Assembly: GCA_002104985.1 (NCBI GenBank)
Contig: MCGO01000029.1
Span: 1-64,000, forward strand
DNA length: 64,000 nt
Origin: Rhizoclosmatium globosum
Taxonomy: Eukaryota; Chytridiomycota; Chytridiomycetes; Chytridiales; Chytriomycetaceae
Direction of reading: 5' to 3'
The position numbers and the translations under genes were made by a program. Positions 10,545-22,589 of this stretch are shown piece by piece; the first letter of the stretch is position 1; the number at the start of each line of letters is the position of its first letter. The notes beneath the pieces were generated by a model. That model was not told where the DNA came from, ran no database searches, and was given only the letters and a program-made list of their open reading frames with translations.

Positions 10545-10901
10545 CTTGCCCCTCAAGGGTGTTGTAGTGACAGGAAACATTATTGAGTGATTTTGAAACA
10601 AGCCCGCCGACAACTCCAAAAACGTTACTCCTTCAAAAAACTTACCTTATAACAAATATGTGATAATTATTGTTGTAACTATGAGACTTAATGGAATTGT
10701 ATGGCGGTCGCTATTTACTGTGTGGTAAACGAACATACTTTGTCGCAAACGGCATAAGCATACGAGAGGAGATTCTGGCCTATTGCAGCAACACTTTTGA
10801 GTAAAGAATACGTAGTTCTTGGTTTAGTTGTTTTCTTTTTGTTCGATCGGAGACGTGAAACAAATCACATCCAAACAAAACCACACCTGAACTAACACAC
10901 A
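10545..10901. other. Divergent intergenic region
   Basis: Shared 5' flank of the glycosyltransferase (minus) and deoxyhypusine hydroxylase (plus). AT-rich; no gene seen. Confidence 0.5.
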
Positions 10902-11990
10902 ATGATTGATGCCGTTGAAATCACAGACAGCGAATACACTCGCCTTGAGCAGATTCTGACAAACACTGTTGTTCCTCCAGTTCCACTCAAGAACCGGTTC
11001 AGAGCCTTGTTCACTCTCAAATCAGTCAAGAGCGACAGGGCCGTTGATATTATTGCGAAAGGTACTTGTAATCTATCGCAGCTGTCCCTTCTAACCCTTC
11101 TAACACTCTTCAACCAACCACCAACCACCACAGCCTTCAACGATCCCTCTGCCCTCTTAAGACACGAGCTTGCCTACGTCCTCGGCCAGATGAAGAACCC
11201 ACACGCAATCCCAGTCCTCGCCTCCGTCCTTGCAACCCTCAACGAAGACTGCATGGTCCGCCACGAAGCCGCAGAGGCAATTGGTGCAATCGGCCTTGAA
11301 CAGGGAATCCCAATTCTCGAAGCATACAGAACCGAAGAACAGGAAGCGTCCAGAGTCGTGCGGGAAACTGTCGAGCTTGCCATCGAGAGAATCCACTATG
11401 AAATCGCTCAGAAGAAGGACGGAAAGGAAATCGATACTTTCGGTGCGGGTTACTACTCAATTGACCCTGCCCCCGCCTTGGAGACAAAGCAGAAGGAAGG
11501 CTCCAAAATCAAGGAAATGAGCACTAAAGAAGTCGGAGAAATTCTCATGAACACTGAGTTGCCCCTCTTTTTGAGATACAAGGCCATGTTTGCTTTGAGA
11601 AACCGACACAACGAGGAAGCTGTTTTGGAACTGGCTAAAGGATTCGCTGATGAGTCTGCCCTCTTCCGTCACGAAATTGCATACGTGTTTGGACAGATGC
11701 AGCATGTTGCTTCTGTGCCTTCTTTGATTGAGACCATGAACAGACCTGGAGAGGAGGCGATGGTGAGACATGAGGCTGCTGAGGCATTGGGATCCATTGC
11801 TACTCCGGAGTGTTTCGAAGTGTTGGAAAAGTTCAAGGCTGACAGTGCTCAGGTTGTCAAGGAAAGTTGTATGATTGGACTGGATATGGCTGAGTTTGAG
11901 GCATCTGGAGATTTCCAGTATGCTGAGACTGTGGAGGTTGTAAAGGGTGATTCTATTCCAGAGATGAAGGGTGAGACTCGTCAAGCTTAA
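10902..11990 (+). CDS. LIA1: Deoxyhypusine hydroxylase (HEAT-repeat diiron enzyme)
   Basis: Exons are 10902-11061 and 11134-11990 (72-nt intron), giving 338 aa. The enzyme hydroxylates deoxyhypusine in translation factor eIF5A, the last step of hypusine synthesis, in the cytosol. Four His-Glu pairs that bind the two irons are visible in the expected two-plus-two order: LRHELAYVLGQM, VRHEAAEAIG, FRHEIAYVFGQM and VRHEAAEALG. They sit in eight HEAT-like repeats split into two halves by a KDGKEID...KIKEM linker. Length and layout match the family. The intron is in frame without a stop, but removing it restores the usual IIAKAFNDPSALLRHELA sequence. Confidence 0.95.
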   Translation: MIDAVEITDSEYTRLEQILTNTVVPPVPLKNRFRALFTLKSVKSDRAVDIIAKGTCNLSQLSLLTLLTLFNQPPTTTAFNDPSALLRHELAYVLGQMKNPHAIPVLASVLATLNEDCMVRHEAAEAIGAIGLEQGIPILEAYRTEEQEASRVVRETVELAIERIHYEIAQKKDGKEIDTFGAGYYSIDPAPALETKQKEGSKIKEMSTKEVGEILMNTELPLFLRYKAMFALRNRHNEEAVLELAKGFADESALFRHEIAYVFGQMQHVASVPSLIETMNRPGEEAMVRHEAAEALGSIATPECFEVLEKFKADSAQVVKESCMIGLDMAEFEASGDFQYAETVEVVKGDSIPEMKGETRQA

Positions 11991-12227
11991 GCGACCCATT
12001 TTCCTAGCCTGTAGAGACCGATAATTATGCAGTTATTTTGTTTTGGGGGTTTATTGTCATGAATAAACGGTTCGCGAGAGGACCATTACTGTTACTTAAA
12101 AGTGAAGTATTATAAGTAGCCAATAATCACTCATCTACAATTCAATCAATCAACATATATGAGATTATAATGCTTAATGTTTGTTCTAATGCCTCTCTTC
12201 TATTTGTTCTACTTTTTCTCTTCCAAA

Positions 12228-15200
12228 ATGAGTGAAGGTGGGCGCCTTTCTCCAGTCCTTCTCTTCTCCCGTCCAATAGCAGCCATCGCGTCCTCAAGTT
12301 CAGCAATAGTACACTTACGAAGTGGTCATCGCATATCTTGTTTGCATGGATATTTACGTATCCAGAGACTCAACTCTGCACAACTGGACTGCGTTCACAA
12401 CTGCACAGCTCCCCGTTCCTTCTTGTCTGCTCCCCAAACTCAACCACAATCACTCTAAATTCTCTTATTTAAACAACAGATGGATCCGCGTTTGGAGGAA
12501 GCGACACTGAACTCGCAGAACCGCAACAAGACGTGAGCGCTTTCTGTTTCCCTTCACTATTGCCTCAGTCTCACTTTCAATCTCTCTTCAACAGGTGATT
12601 GCGGCCATGCGGAAGAAGCAGAAACAGAAGGCACCAAAGGAGTCGTCGTCTAAATCTCGTCGAGTGCTGGATTCAGATGACGAGGAAGCCGATGCGGACG
12701 ATATTGATGCTGAGATTGATGCTGCTTTTGAAGATGATGAGGAGGGTGATAATGTGGATGAAGGGGAGGGAAAGAAGGAGACAAAGAAGAGTAAAAAGGT
12801 GGGAGTTGCCTTGAGGCAGTTTAAGCTCAGTTAGACTGATTGCTTTTAATGTAGAAAAAGCAAGTGGTCAAGGACGACTCTGATGATTCTTCCGATGAAG
12901 ACTCTGACGAGGAAATGACAGAAGCTGATAAAGGATTCATTGTGGATGATGACGAGGAAGTCGAAGAAGAGGAAGATGGCTCTGATGACGATGAAGCTGA
13001 ACGGCGTCGGAGAAAGGAGCAGAAGCGCGCTGAGAGGAAACGAAGGAGGGAGGAAGAAGAAGCAGACTTGGACGATGAAGACCTTCTTCTCATTAACGAG
13101 AACTATGGACGACCAACTAAGAAAAAGGGTGGACGTCTTGTAAGGAAAGGTGGAAGTCAGGAAGATTCGCAACCAACCAAACGGACTTCGTCGTCATTGG
13201 ACAATATTTTTGACATGGAAGACGACGAACCAGCCGTTTCTACTTCGACTTCAAAGCAAAGTAGACCTTTCGATGAACGTGAATTGGATTCAGATGGTTC
13301 TGATATTGAGGATTTCGTTGTTGACGATGAGGACGAACGGGAAGGTGAAGAAGAGACTGAATTCCAGCGGAAACAGAGAATTGCGAAAGCCAAAGAACAA
13401 CGAAGACTGGAAAAAACAACGTTTAAGAATATTGCACGTGATGTTGGTATTTCGGACGAGTTGAGTACAAACAACGTATATCTATGAGTTACACTGACTT
13501 ATTCACATTTTCAGAGTCTGGCGTGATATTCAGGATCTGTTTGGAGATGGAAGTGACTACGACTATGCCTTGTACGTACAGGAGGGACAAGGAAAGAAGA
13601 AGTCAAAGTATGACGATGATTACGATGAACCAATTCGTGAAGAGAAGAAAGCCGTTAAACTGACTGATGTAAGCCTTCATGCATTCATCTAGATATCATA
13701 TCATTTAAATGGCATATCAGATCTACGAACCTTCCGAAATCGCCTCCCGTCACTTGACAGAAGAAGACGAAGTAATTCGTTTGAAAGACGTCCCCGAGCG
13801 ATTCCAACTCCTTCCCGAGTCACCACCACTCTCTGAAGAAGACCAAGCCCGTGCCGTTGCTCACATTGACGCCCTCCTTCTCCAAACTGCACCAGAAAAC
13901 TCTCCCCTTGACCTCGCTTCCCCAGCCTCTCGTACTCAAGTTATCTCTCGAGCTCTTAAATTCTTTTCTGAGGACCACTTTGAAGTCCCTTTCCTCATTG
14001 CCCACCGTAAAGACCATCTTGTCTTGGAAGACTACGACCGGAATCCTCTTGGCCCGTTAGAGCGACACGAACTCTGGAAGATCTGGGACTTGAACGTTCA
14101 ATTCCTCGCGCTTGAAGCGAGACGACGAACTGTTAGGAACCTGATCACAGAGCTGCGAACCTCACCGGAATTGCTTGATAGTACCAACGTTCAGCAGGGA
14201 TTATTGCATGACACTTATATCGACGATATGCTTCGCACCGCGCAGAGTATGGAGGATATCATGGACGTTTCAGTTTATCTGCAATTGTACTACTCTGATG
14301 AGATTCGTAAAGTCGAAGAAGCGAAGGGCAGGAGAAAGGAACTAAAACGCGCGGTTAGAAAAACTGAGTATGAAGATGCAAGAAAAGTGGGTATGAAGGA
14401 GTTTGTGAAGGTATGTCACTACTTTCGTCATGCTGTTACGGATTGCTGACGGTGTATGCAGTTGTATGGCGTAGATGTCAAGAAGTTCAGTGAGAGTATT
14501 TCTTCAATGCGAAACCTGCATGTTCCAGAAGATATTGCTGAAGATCCGTTGGATGCGGCCAAGATTTTCGTCATTCCAAAGTCACTGTACAGTACCGAAC
14601 AGCGTGTTGTCGAAGGTTTGTTATTTAACAGCTCACAATGTCATATCTAACTGTTTTTGTGATGCTAGCTGGTCGAATGATGTTGGCCCACCAAATTGCT
14701 GTTGACCCAACTTTCCGTCGGTTCATTCGTAAAGTCTACGAAACTGACGGTGTTGTGACTGTGACACCAACTGAACGAGGACAAACAGAAATCACTCAAA
14801 TGCATCCTTACTACGTAAGTACAAGCAAATACTCTGTATGCATCCTAATATTTTATCCCGTCTAGAAATTCAAATACCTCAAAGAGAAGCCCGTTTACAA
14901 GTTCGACAAGACTGAGTATCTCTCAATCCACAAGGCTGAAGTGGAGGGTCTTATCACTGTTCGCGTTTACGTTGACGAAGAGGCGAAACTTTTGGAAGAC
15001 GTTGTCAAGAACATTACGAATGATTTCTCCAGTGAAATGGCGGAACGATGGAATGACGAACGAAGACGATGTGCTGAACGGGCGACAAAAGAAATGGTGT
15101 TTCCTGCAGTTGTGAAGTGGTTCAAAGAGATGATGGCGGCTAAAGCTACAGAAGTTTTGGTTGAAGAGTGCCGTGCAGCTTTAGAACGCGTAAGTCTTCT

Positions 15201-18057
15201 GATATGTTCGTCTTAACTCTTGGGCTGACATCAACCAGAAAATCGATGTCCAACCTTACCGCCGAGACAAGTCTCAATCAGACGACTACTACGACAATGA
15301 CGACGAAAACAAAACCCACGCTCGAGTCATGGCAATCTCTTGGGGTGATGGAGACCCACAATCAGCAGCCTATGCAGTTTGTCTTGACGAATCCGGCCGT
15401 GTTGCTTCTACAACCAAACTCTCCCAACTCCATATGCGAGACCACAAACAGAAAGATCACGACATGATCCTCTCCCGCCTCCGTGAACATCAAATTGAAG
15501 TGATTGTGGTGGGTGGGTCAAGCATCTCGACAAAGACCAGATTGATGCCGGACCTTGCCGAAACCATCAAACGAATCAACGACGACACATCTGAATCGTA
15601 TGAACGGGACCGTAAGCGATACCGTCGTGAATTTGTGATGCCTGGTCTCGAGATTGTGGAGGATGATATCGCAAGATTGGCAATGAACTCAAAACGGTAC
15701 CAAAAAGAGTTCCCTGATTTCCCTCCACTAGCAAAATACTGTGTTTCGTTGGCGAGACGGATACAAGATACGACGTACGAGTTTAGTACTCTTTGTAATG
15801 CAGATGATGAGATTCGCTTGATTCGTGTACATCCATTGCAGAATCTGGTAAGCTGGTGGTGTTCCTTGATGTTGAATTGCTAAACCTTGTGTTAGTTACC
15901 CGAAGACAAACTGAAATCTGCGTTTGAGCGAGCATTTATTAATGTTGTGAATTACAGTGGTGTTGATGTGAATGATGCTGCTTCGTTGCCACACCGCTCA
16001 AATACGATGCAATTTGTGAGCGGATTGGGTCCTCGAAAGGCTGGGTTTATCCTCAACAGAATCACTAAACTCGTAAGTGATTGATAACTAACTATTACAG
16101 TTTTTAACGTGTCACCACAGGGGGGTAAACTTGAAAACCGGTCAGATTTAATTCAAAAAAAGATGCTTGGACGTGTTATTTTCATGAACTCGGCATCGTT
16201 TATTCAAATCCACAAGAAACATTTCAAGCGAACGAATGCTCTTTTGGACGTTCTTGATTACACAAGAATTCATCCAGAAGACTATGATATCGCTAGAAAG
16301 ATGGCTGCGGGAGCGTTGGACATTGATGAAGTTGTTGGAGAAGATGACCCGTCCTCTCATGTCGCCGAACTCATGGATGATCACCCAGAACGCCTGAACA
16401 ATCTGCTTTTGGATGATTTTGCCGATGAGTTGTACCGCACACAACAGGAACTGAAGCGTATTACGCTCAGCGACATCAAAGACGAAATTATTCAACCATA
16501 CGCGGAAAGGAGACGTCGCTTCAACAGTGCCTCAATTGGAGACTTCTTCTTCATGCTCACCGGCGAAACAGAAGAAACTCTTGTTGGTTTCGTCACATCA
16601 GCACAAGTTGTTAAAACTTTTGACCGGTTCATCAAATGTCGTTTGACTAGCAACGGGTTGGATGGAAACTTGCAGCTTGCTTTAACACCAGCCCAGAGAA
16701 CTTTGAGGGAGGGAGATGCATTCCAAGCTGTTGTTACCAAAGTTGACACCTCAGAATTCCGTGTGGAACTCGATGCCAGAGAAGAGCTCGTCGATTCTGG
16801 AAAGTGGATGCAAGATTACGCTAATCGTATTCGGGACAAGTATTTCAGTTTGGATCGTGAGGAAGAAGACAAGCAAAAGAAGGCTTCATCCGCGCCGAAA
16901 ATTGCCGCAGCCAACAAAGTCAAGAGGGCGGGGCGATCTGTTAATCATCCATTCTGGAAAAACGTCAATCATCAGGAAGCTGTGAACGAACTGACTGGTC
17001 CAAGCGTGCGTAACGGTAGTCTCATTATTCGACCTTCGACAAAAGGAAACAACCATATCTGTATTACTTGGAAAGTCGATGAAGGGGTGTTCCAACATAT
17101 TGGTGAGATAAAATTTTGATCCAATAATCTTCTAACCATGAACAGACATTCTTGAGACAAATAAGGAAAACGAGTGGGCACTCGGAAAGACTTTGATCAT
17201 TGATGGAAAAAAGTTTGATGAATTGGAGGAAATCATCGCCACATACATTGAGCCGATGGCCATGTACTTTTCAGATGCCAAAAAGCACATCAAGTATCGA
17301 TCTGACACTTTGGAAGAAGCTTGTACGTATTCCCTCCCGTTTCTGTTGACGTCTAATGTTATATTCAACAGTGCGATGGGTTGAAAGAGAAGTTGAACTC
17401 AAGAAGCGTTCTATGTATGCCATCATCCCTTGCCCAACAAAATCGCAATGCATGTATCTAGTCTTCCAGCATATTGGAAAATCTCCTCGTCACGAATACA
17501 TTACCATCACTCCGGACGGATTCAAGTTCGGAGATTCAATCTTCAAGCGATTGGATCAAATGTTTGATGCGTTCAAAAAGAGAGAAGCTGAGCGAATGAA
17601 GAAAGCGGAAATGGAAGCTTCGAAAAGGAGAAGACAGCTTGCGGAAGAGAAACGAAGCAGTAGCAATGCTGGTGGCGGATATGGACAATCTAGTGGAGGT
17701 TATGCACCGTCGAGAGCTGGTCCTTCTGGTGCCATGCCACCGAGACCAAGTGCCCCTGCACCAATGATGAATGGAGGGAGAAGTATGCAATTGCCATCAA
17801 GACCTATCGCAACTCCATACGGCCAACCAAATGCTGTACCCAACGTAACTCCATATGGTCAGCCACAACCTGGATGGAGTGGCGGCAATACGCCAGGAAT
17901 GAGACCGGGCGCCCCACAGCAATATCCTTCACAACAATACCCTTCGCAGCAATATCCTCCACAACAGCAACAACAGTATGGGCAGTATCAACAACAGCAA
18001 CAAATGCCGTACAGGCCACAAGCACCTCCTCCAGGACCATATTACGGCTCCCGTTAA
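12228..18057 (+). CDS. SPT6: Transcription elongation factor Spt6
   Basis: Fourteen exons give about 1,657 aa: 12228-12237, 12480-12532, 12595-12798, 12855-13464, 13517-13668, 13721-14410, 14462-14615, 14669-14814, 14866-15189, 15239-15847, 15896-16072, 16121-17102, 17146-17322 and 17372-18057. Exon 1 is 10 nt. The fourth donor/fifth acceptor pair (13465-13516) is the least certain. In order: a highly acidic N-terminus (DDEEADADDIDAEID, EEEEDGSDDDEAE); FGDGSDYDYAL and the helical core; a YqgF-like domain (ARVMAISWGDGDPQSAAYAVC, VIVVGGSS); helix-hairpin-helix (VSGLGPRKAGFILN); an S1 domain; tandem SH2 domains (NHPFWKNVNHQEAVNEL..., GSLIIRPSTKGNNHICITWK); then a Gly/Pro/Gln-rich tail. Spt6 is a histone chaperone that travels with RNA polymerase II, its SH2 pair binding phosphorylated Rpb1 linker. 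No defect seen. Confidence 0.95.
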
Positions 18058-18375
18058 TCAAGCCTTACTTATTTTGTTCAAATTGTTTAAAAGGAATAAA
18101 AGCAACGATTTTGGCAATGTAATTCCCTTGATTCGAGGTTGTATTTGAGATAAAGTCGTCTATTTTCTAAGCCATTTTGTCGCCATGATGACGTATCTCA
18201 CTTTAATGTTCTGTATATGATGTTCTTTTGATTTGTCAAAGCGATATCCAACCATTTGATTTGGATTTGAATTGCCAGCTTGATTCGAAATGTGGTTTGC
18301 CACAGACAATACAAAACGAGCCTTTGTTTGAAATCAAATCAAACCAAAAAACCACAAACACCCAACCCAAAAAAC
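18058..18375. other. Intergenic between SPT6 and the Old Yellow Enzyme gene
   Basis: 3' flank of SPT6 (AATAAA near 18097) and 5' flank of the next gene. Nothing else seen. Confidence 0.5.
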
Positions 18376-19805
18376 ATGACCAAGTTCCCCGAACTCGCTA
18401 TTCCACTCAAGCTCGGCTCATTGACTCTCAAGAACAGGTTAGTTTTGTGGATTAGTAATGGACGAGTTTGATGAGAACTAACTGTCAAACCACAGAGTCA
18501 TCATGGCCTCTCTCACGCGTAACCGAGCATCTCCCGGAGGAATTCCAAACGACTTGATGGCTCTGTACTACAAGCAGAGATCCACTGCTGGGCTAATTCT
18601 CAGTGAAGGAGCGTTTATTGAAGAGATTGGAGGAGGTTAGTTTCACTGTCCTTTCTTCTACAACTTGCGCGAGTGTTTCATTTCAATCACAACCCTTTTC
18701 TCTTCGACACCTTTGTCCGTGTTTTAGCTCCTCTGTACACCTTACACCATTCCATAGTTTGACATTTGAAAGCTGACAATCACCAAATTACACAGAATGG
18801 CTCAACGCACCAGGAATCCACACTCCCGCCCAAATTGCTGGATGGAAGAAAGTCACATCCGCAGTTCACTCTGCCAACTCTCTGATCTTCGCACAGCTCT
18901 GGCACATTGGCCGTGTCGCACACCCATACCACCAGAACGGGCGCCCCAACGTTGGTCCAAGTGCTGTTAAAGCCGAAGGTGGAGAGTTTAGGCTTTTGGA
19001 GGGTAAGCCTGGATACGTCCAGCCTGTTGCGATTGAGGACCCGCAGGTGTATGTTGAAATGTACAGACGTGCTGCAAAGAACGCGAAGGAGGCTGGGTTT
19101 GACGGTGTTGAATTGCACGCTGCTAACGGATGTGAGTGATTTTTGGCTTTGTTTGGTTTTGAGTGAAGCTGATGAGAGTTTTTTGGTTTAGACTTGCCTC
19201 ACCAGTTCCTTGAGTCTCACAGTAACCAGCGTACTGACGCGTGGGGTGGAAGTGTTGAAAAACGTGCTCGATTTGTGATTGAAATTGTCAAGGTTTTGAT
19301 TGCTGAGTGGGGTGGCGACGCCAAGAGAGTAGGAATCAAGTTGAGTCCCGCTGGAGGATACAACGACATGGGAGACACGGATGATGTCGCCAGAGCGCAG
19401 TATACCTACTTGGTAAGTCCATCATTTCTTGCCGGTTTGTAAAATACTGATTCTCGATCTCAGATTCAAGAACTTGACAAGCTCAACTTGGGATACATCC
19501 AATTGAGCCAGGGTTGGCCATCACCTCGCGCGAACAAGCTTGTTGTTCTCAATGAGTTTCGACCATTGATCAAAAACGCCCACGTATTCTTCAACACCAA
19601 CTTGACAGGCGAGATTGCTGAGCAACAATTGACTGGTAAATTCCCAGGAGTTGCTGCAATTCAAGGAGCTGTCTTTGGTCGTCCATTTATCAGCAATCCT
19701 AATTTGCCTGAGCTTTTGCAAACTGGAGGGGCATTGAAGGACAGTGACTACAAGACTTATTACACCCCTGGTGCCGATCCATCTACCGGATACACTGACT
19801 ACTAA
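18376..19805 (+). CDS. Old Yellow Enzyme family NADPH dehydrogenase / ene-reductase
   Basis: Exons are 18376-18437, 18496-18635, 18796-19131, 19192-19412 and 19464-19805, giving 366 aa. This FMN-binding TIM-barrel enzyme reduces activated alkenes with NADPH. Family marks seen: the opening PLKLGSLTLKNRVIMASLTRNRA (FMN site), QLWHIGRVAHP, the active-site segment GFDGVELHAANGYLPHQFLES with the His-x2-Asn pair and the Tyr proton donor created by splicing, NQRTDAWGGSVEKRARF, RVGIKLSP, and the late AAIQGAVFGRPFISNP phosphate-binding part. Length is typical. All introns are GT..AG; the third exon is preceded by the longest intron (160 nt). Confidence 0.94.
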
Positions 19806-19939
19806 ATATGAACCTTCATTTATCATTATTCCTCCTAATACTTCGTGGACGACTTCACATTGGCAATAAATCGTACTTTATTTGAACATGGTTGTATGAA
19901 TAATTTCTTGAATTGGGTTTCCCACTGGGAGATATTAGG

Positions 19940-20572
19940 TTATAGTTGCGCCTTCTCTTCAACAGCAAGTCTCCAATCAGAATCCACACATTGTTCCCAT
20001 TGCTCTAACACCCGCAAAAACTCGGGAGACATATTTGCCTTACGGTTCGTCCTAAGATCAAAAGCAACAAGGAGCGTGCGGACCTCGCATACAACCATTT
20101 TATGCTTGTGACTGACAATCATGCAAATTAAATCCAGTTGTCCAGCTTTAATCGTCTTTGCATCAGTCTTGACTCCGATGGAAACTGAACGCAGTAACGT
20201 AAACAATCAACTTCAGCGCTGAAGTTACCCAATGAATGAACACACCTTTGTCAGGATAAGTAACCGGAAACTTGTACTGAACAACATGCTTTTTCACTAT
20301 TGAAATCATGGAGGCCATTGAGTCATCTGTTTGTTGTGATCGAATCGTTTCAAGGTACTGGACTTGAGCGGTTTCCACGTAGGAAAGGTACTTTGCGTTG
20401 TTTATGTGTTGGTTTGCGTCCATATCGCCCCATAGAACATCTAGGCTGTGCGCTTGAGTGTTATTCAGGGCATGTAAACTAGAATGAAGGAGCAGACTTT
20501 CCTCATGATCGTAGGGAAGCTCTTGAGAATAGATGCTACTTCAGTGGGTAATGATGGTCGGTTGGTCTCCAT
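19940..20572 (-). CDS. Hotdog-fold acyl-CoA thioesterase, paralogue 1 (non-canonical first splice donor)
   Basis: Exons by comparison with the two neighbours: 20572-20502 (71 nt), 20445-20246 (200 nt) and 20184-19940 (245 nt), giving 171 aa. MDANQHINNAKYLSYVETAQVQYLE is the 4-hydroxybenzoyl-CoA-thioesterase-type catalytic stretch (D-x4-H-x-N-N-x3-Y). The second half carries VSHKHKMVVCEVRTLLVAFD. The exon 1/intron 1 junction, GTAAGC or GTGGGT in the paralogues, reads GAAAGT here, so the invariant donor T is changed. No other donor nearby keeps the phase, and reading through meets a stop after 14 codons. The gene may be expressed only if a rare GA donor is used; otherwise it is a pseudogene. 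It converges on the Old Yellow Enzyme gene. Confidence 0.7.
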
Positions 20573-20720
20573 TCTTGGTTTCGACTGTTTTTGAGTGTTT
20601 GTTGAAAGGGTCCCTACGTACTTTTCCGATCTCTTTCATATAAATGCAAAGAAAGAATTGCTTTCGTCAATAATCTTTTACTTAAGCCATAACACGAAAG
20701 GTTTTGTATGAAAGGAGGTT

Positions 20721-21358
20721 CTAAAGTTGAGCATTCTCTTCCACAACAAGTTCCCACCCAGAATCAACACGCCGTTCCCACTGCTCCAACCCCTTCAAAA
20801 ACTCATCAGACATATTCGCCTTACGATTCGTACTAAGATCAAAAGCTACAATGTGCGTGCGGACGTCACACACAACAATGTTATGCTTTTGACTGACAAT
20901 CAAACAAATAAAATCAAACCGGTCCGGTTTAATTGACTTTGGATCAACTCTGACTCCAACGGATACTACAGAAAGTTTGTGTTGTTTTTTAACCAAACCC
21001 CCAAGTTGTGAAAAAAAACAAACCCTGATTACCTGTATCAGGATACGTTACTGGAAACTTGTATTTAATAACGTTTTCTTTCACCATGGGGATGATGGTA
21101 GCCATTGCCGGATCATCTCGTTGCGATCGGATCGTTTCGAGGTACTGGACGCGAGCTGTTTCCGTGTACGACAGGTACTTTGTGTTGTTTACATGTTGAT
21201 TAGCGTCCATGTCACCCCAGAGAACGTCAAGACTGAGACTCTGTTAATAAAGAGCCATGGGGGTTGTTGAAGAAAAGGGATGCTTACGTGAGAACAGTTG
21301 GGAAGCTCTTGAGGAGGGAAGCCACTTTTGGTGGCAACGACGTTTGTTTTGAGTCCAT
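20721..21358 (-). CDS. Hotdog-fold acyl-CoA thioesterase, paralogue 2 (intact)
   Basis: Exons are 21358-21288 (71 nt), 21232-21033 (200 nt) and 20965-20721 (245 nt), giving 171 aa; all splice sites are GT..AG and in phase. Sequence order: MDSKQTSLPPKVASLLKSFP, LDVLWGDMDANQHVNNTKYLSYTETARVQYLE (the D-x4-H-V-N-N-x3-Y hotdog motif), a FPVTYPDT strand, then VSVGVRVDPKSIKPDRFDFICLIVSQKHNIVVCDVRTHIVAFD and a helical end. Predicted to hydrolyse a fatty-acyl or related CoA thioester, probably as a homo-oligomer; the substrate is unknown. It is the only member of the tandem triplet without a visible lesion. Confidence 0.85.
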
Positions 21359-21672
21359 TATTTTTTGGGGGGTGTTGTTGTTGTTCTGTTGGCTGTTCGG
21401 AATATACCAATGTCTACTTTTTCCGATCTCCGTTTATGTAATCTGTATTGTTTTCAGTATAGGAAACATCATTGAAGGGGGCTCTCTTGCGGCCTCATCT
21501 GCAAAAGTACAGACCACGAGATTTGGCAATATCTGTTTGCCTCCAACTATTCAACAGTTTATTGTCAGAATCCCATTTTTCAATCCCTTCATGCAATACA
21601 AATTAACGGATTTAAAATATAAATCTTTACTAACTATCAGAGTCCCTTAGGTTTCGCAACCATAGGTTCTCG

Positions 21673-22327
21673 CTAAAGATACGCCTTCAAGTTCTCCTGA
21701 ACAACCAGTGTCAACCCAGGATCAACACGCTGCTCCCACTCCTCCATCCCCCGTAAAAACTCAGGAGGAATATTCTTTTTACGGTGCTCACGAATATCAA
21801 ACATAACAGTAAGCGTACGGACTTCACACGCAACAACATTGTGCTTATGACTAACAATCAAGCATACAAAATCCATTCTGTCCGATTTAATAGACTTTGG
21901 ATCAACTTTAACACCAACGCACCAACGGAAACTAGAAAGTATGATTAATCCATTTCTAAGAATAGGATGACGAAAGAAGAATACCTGTATCAGGATACGT
22001 TACTGGCAACTTATACTTGACAACAGTTTCTTTCACTAACGGAATAACATTCGTCATGCCAGGGTCGTACCGTTGTGAAAGGATCGTTTGAAGGTACTGG
22101 ATACGAGCTGTTTCCGTATACGAAAGGTACTTTGTGTTGTTCACATGCTGGTTAGCGTCCATGTCACCCCAGAGAACGTCAAGGCTGGTACTTGAATGTT
22201 AGATCAACAGGCCATGTGTTTGGGGAAGGGGTCAGAGCGATAGCAAAACAACCCACGTGAGAATAGTTGGGAAGCTCTTGAGGAGGGAAGCCACTTTGGG
22301 GGGTAATGGCGTTTGTTTGGTTTCCAT
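21673..22327 (-). pseudogene. Hotdog-fold thioesterase, paralogue 3 (8-nt insertion)
   Basis: Exons are 22327-22257 (71 nt), 22184-21985 (200 nt) and 21931-21673. The first two have the same lengths as in the paralogues, with correct GT..AG sites. At the start of exon 3 the paralogues read TTTCC followed directly by GTTGG.GT; here GTTGGTGC is repeated before GTTGGTGT. That 8-nt quasi-duplication throws the downstream frame out. The rest of exon 3 (KSIKSDRMDFVCLIVSHKHNVVACEVRTLTVMFD) is otherwise well preserved. It is either a recent pseudogene or a gene that uses a different, unseen acceptor. Confidence 0.65.
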
Positions 22328-22589
22328 TCTTGGAGTGCTATGGTTTTTGGTGTAGGTTCTGAATTGGGGCTGTTGACTTGGGTTTGATTTTGGGTTCCCG
22401 CTTTTTCTGATGAAACAATGTGAACTTTCGATTAATAATGCACCTGACAAATCCATGTCCAAGTCTTTGGTGCCACCAAAAAGGCGGATTCACGCCACCT
22501 ACTTGAGTAATAAACGTTGTTTTTTTTGGAATTGCGCCTTCATTTGGATATTATACTTAAACTATATTGTCTGTACTTATTAAAGTGAA
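22328..22589. other. Intergenic between thioesterase 3 and the small membrane protein
   Basis: 5' flank of paralogue 3 and 3' flank of the next minus-strand gene. Nothing recognised. Confidence 0.4.
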
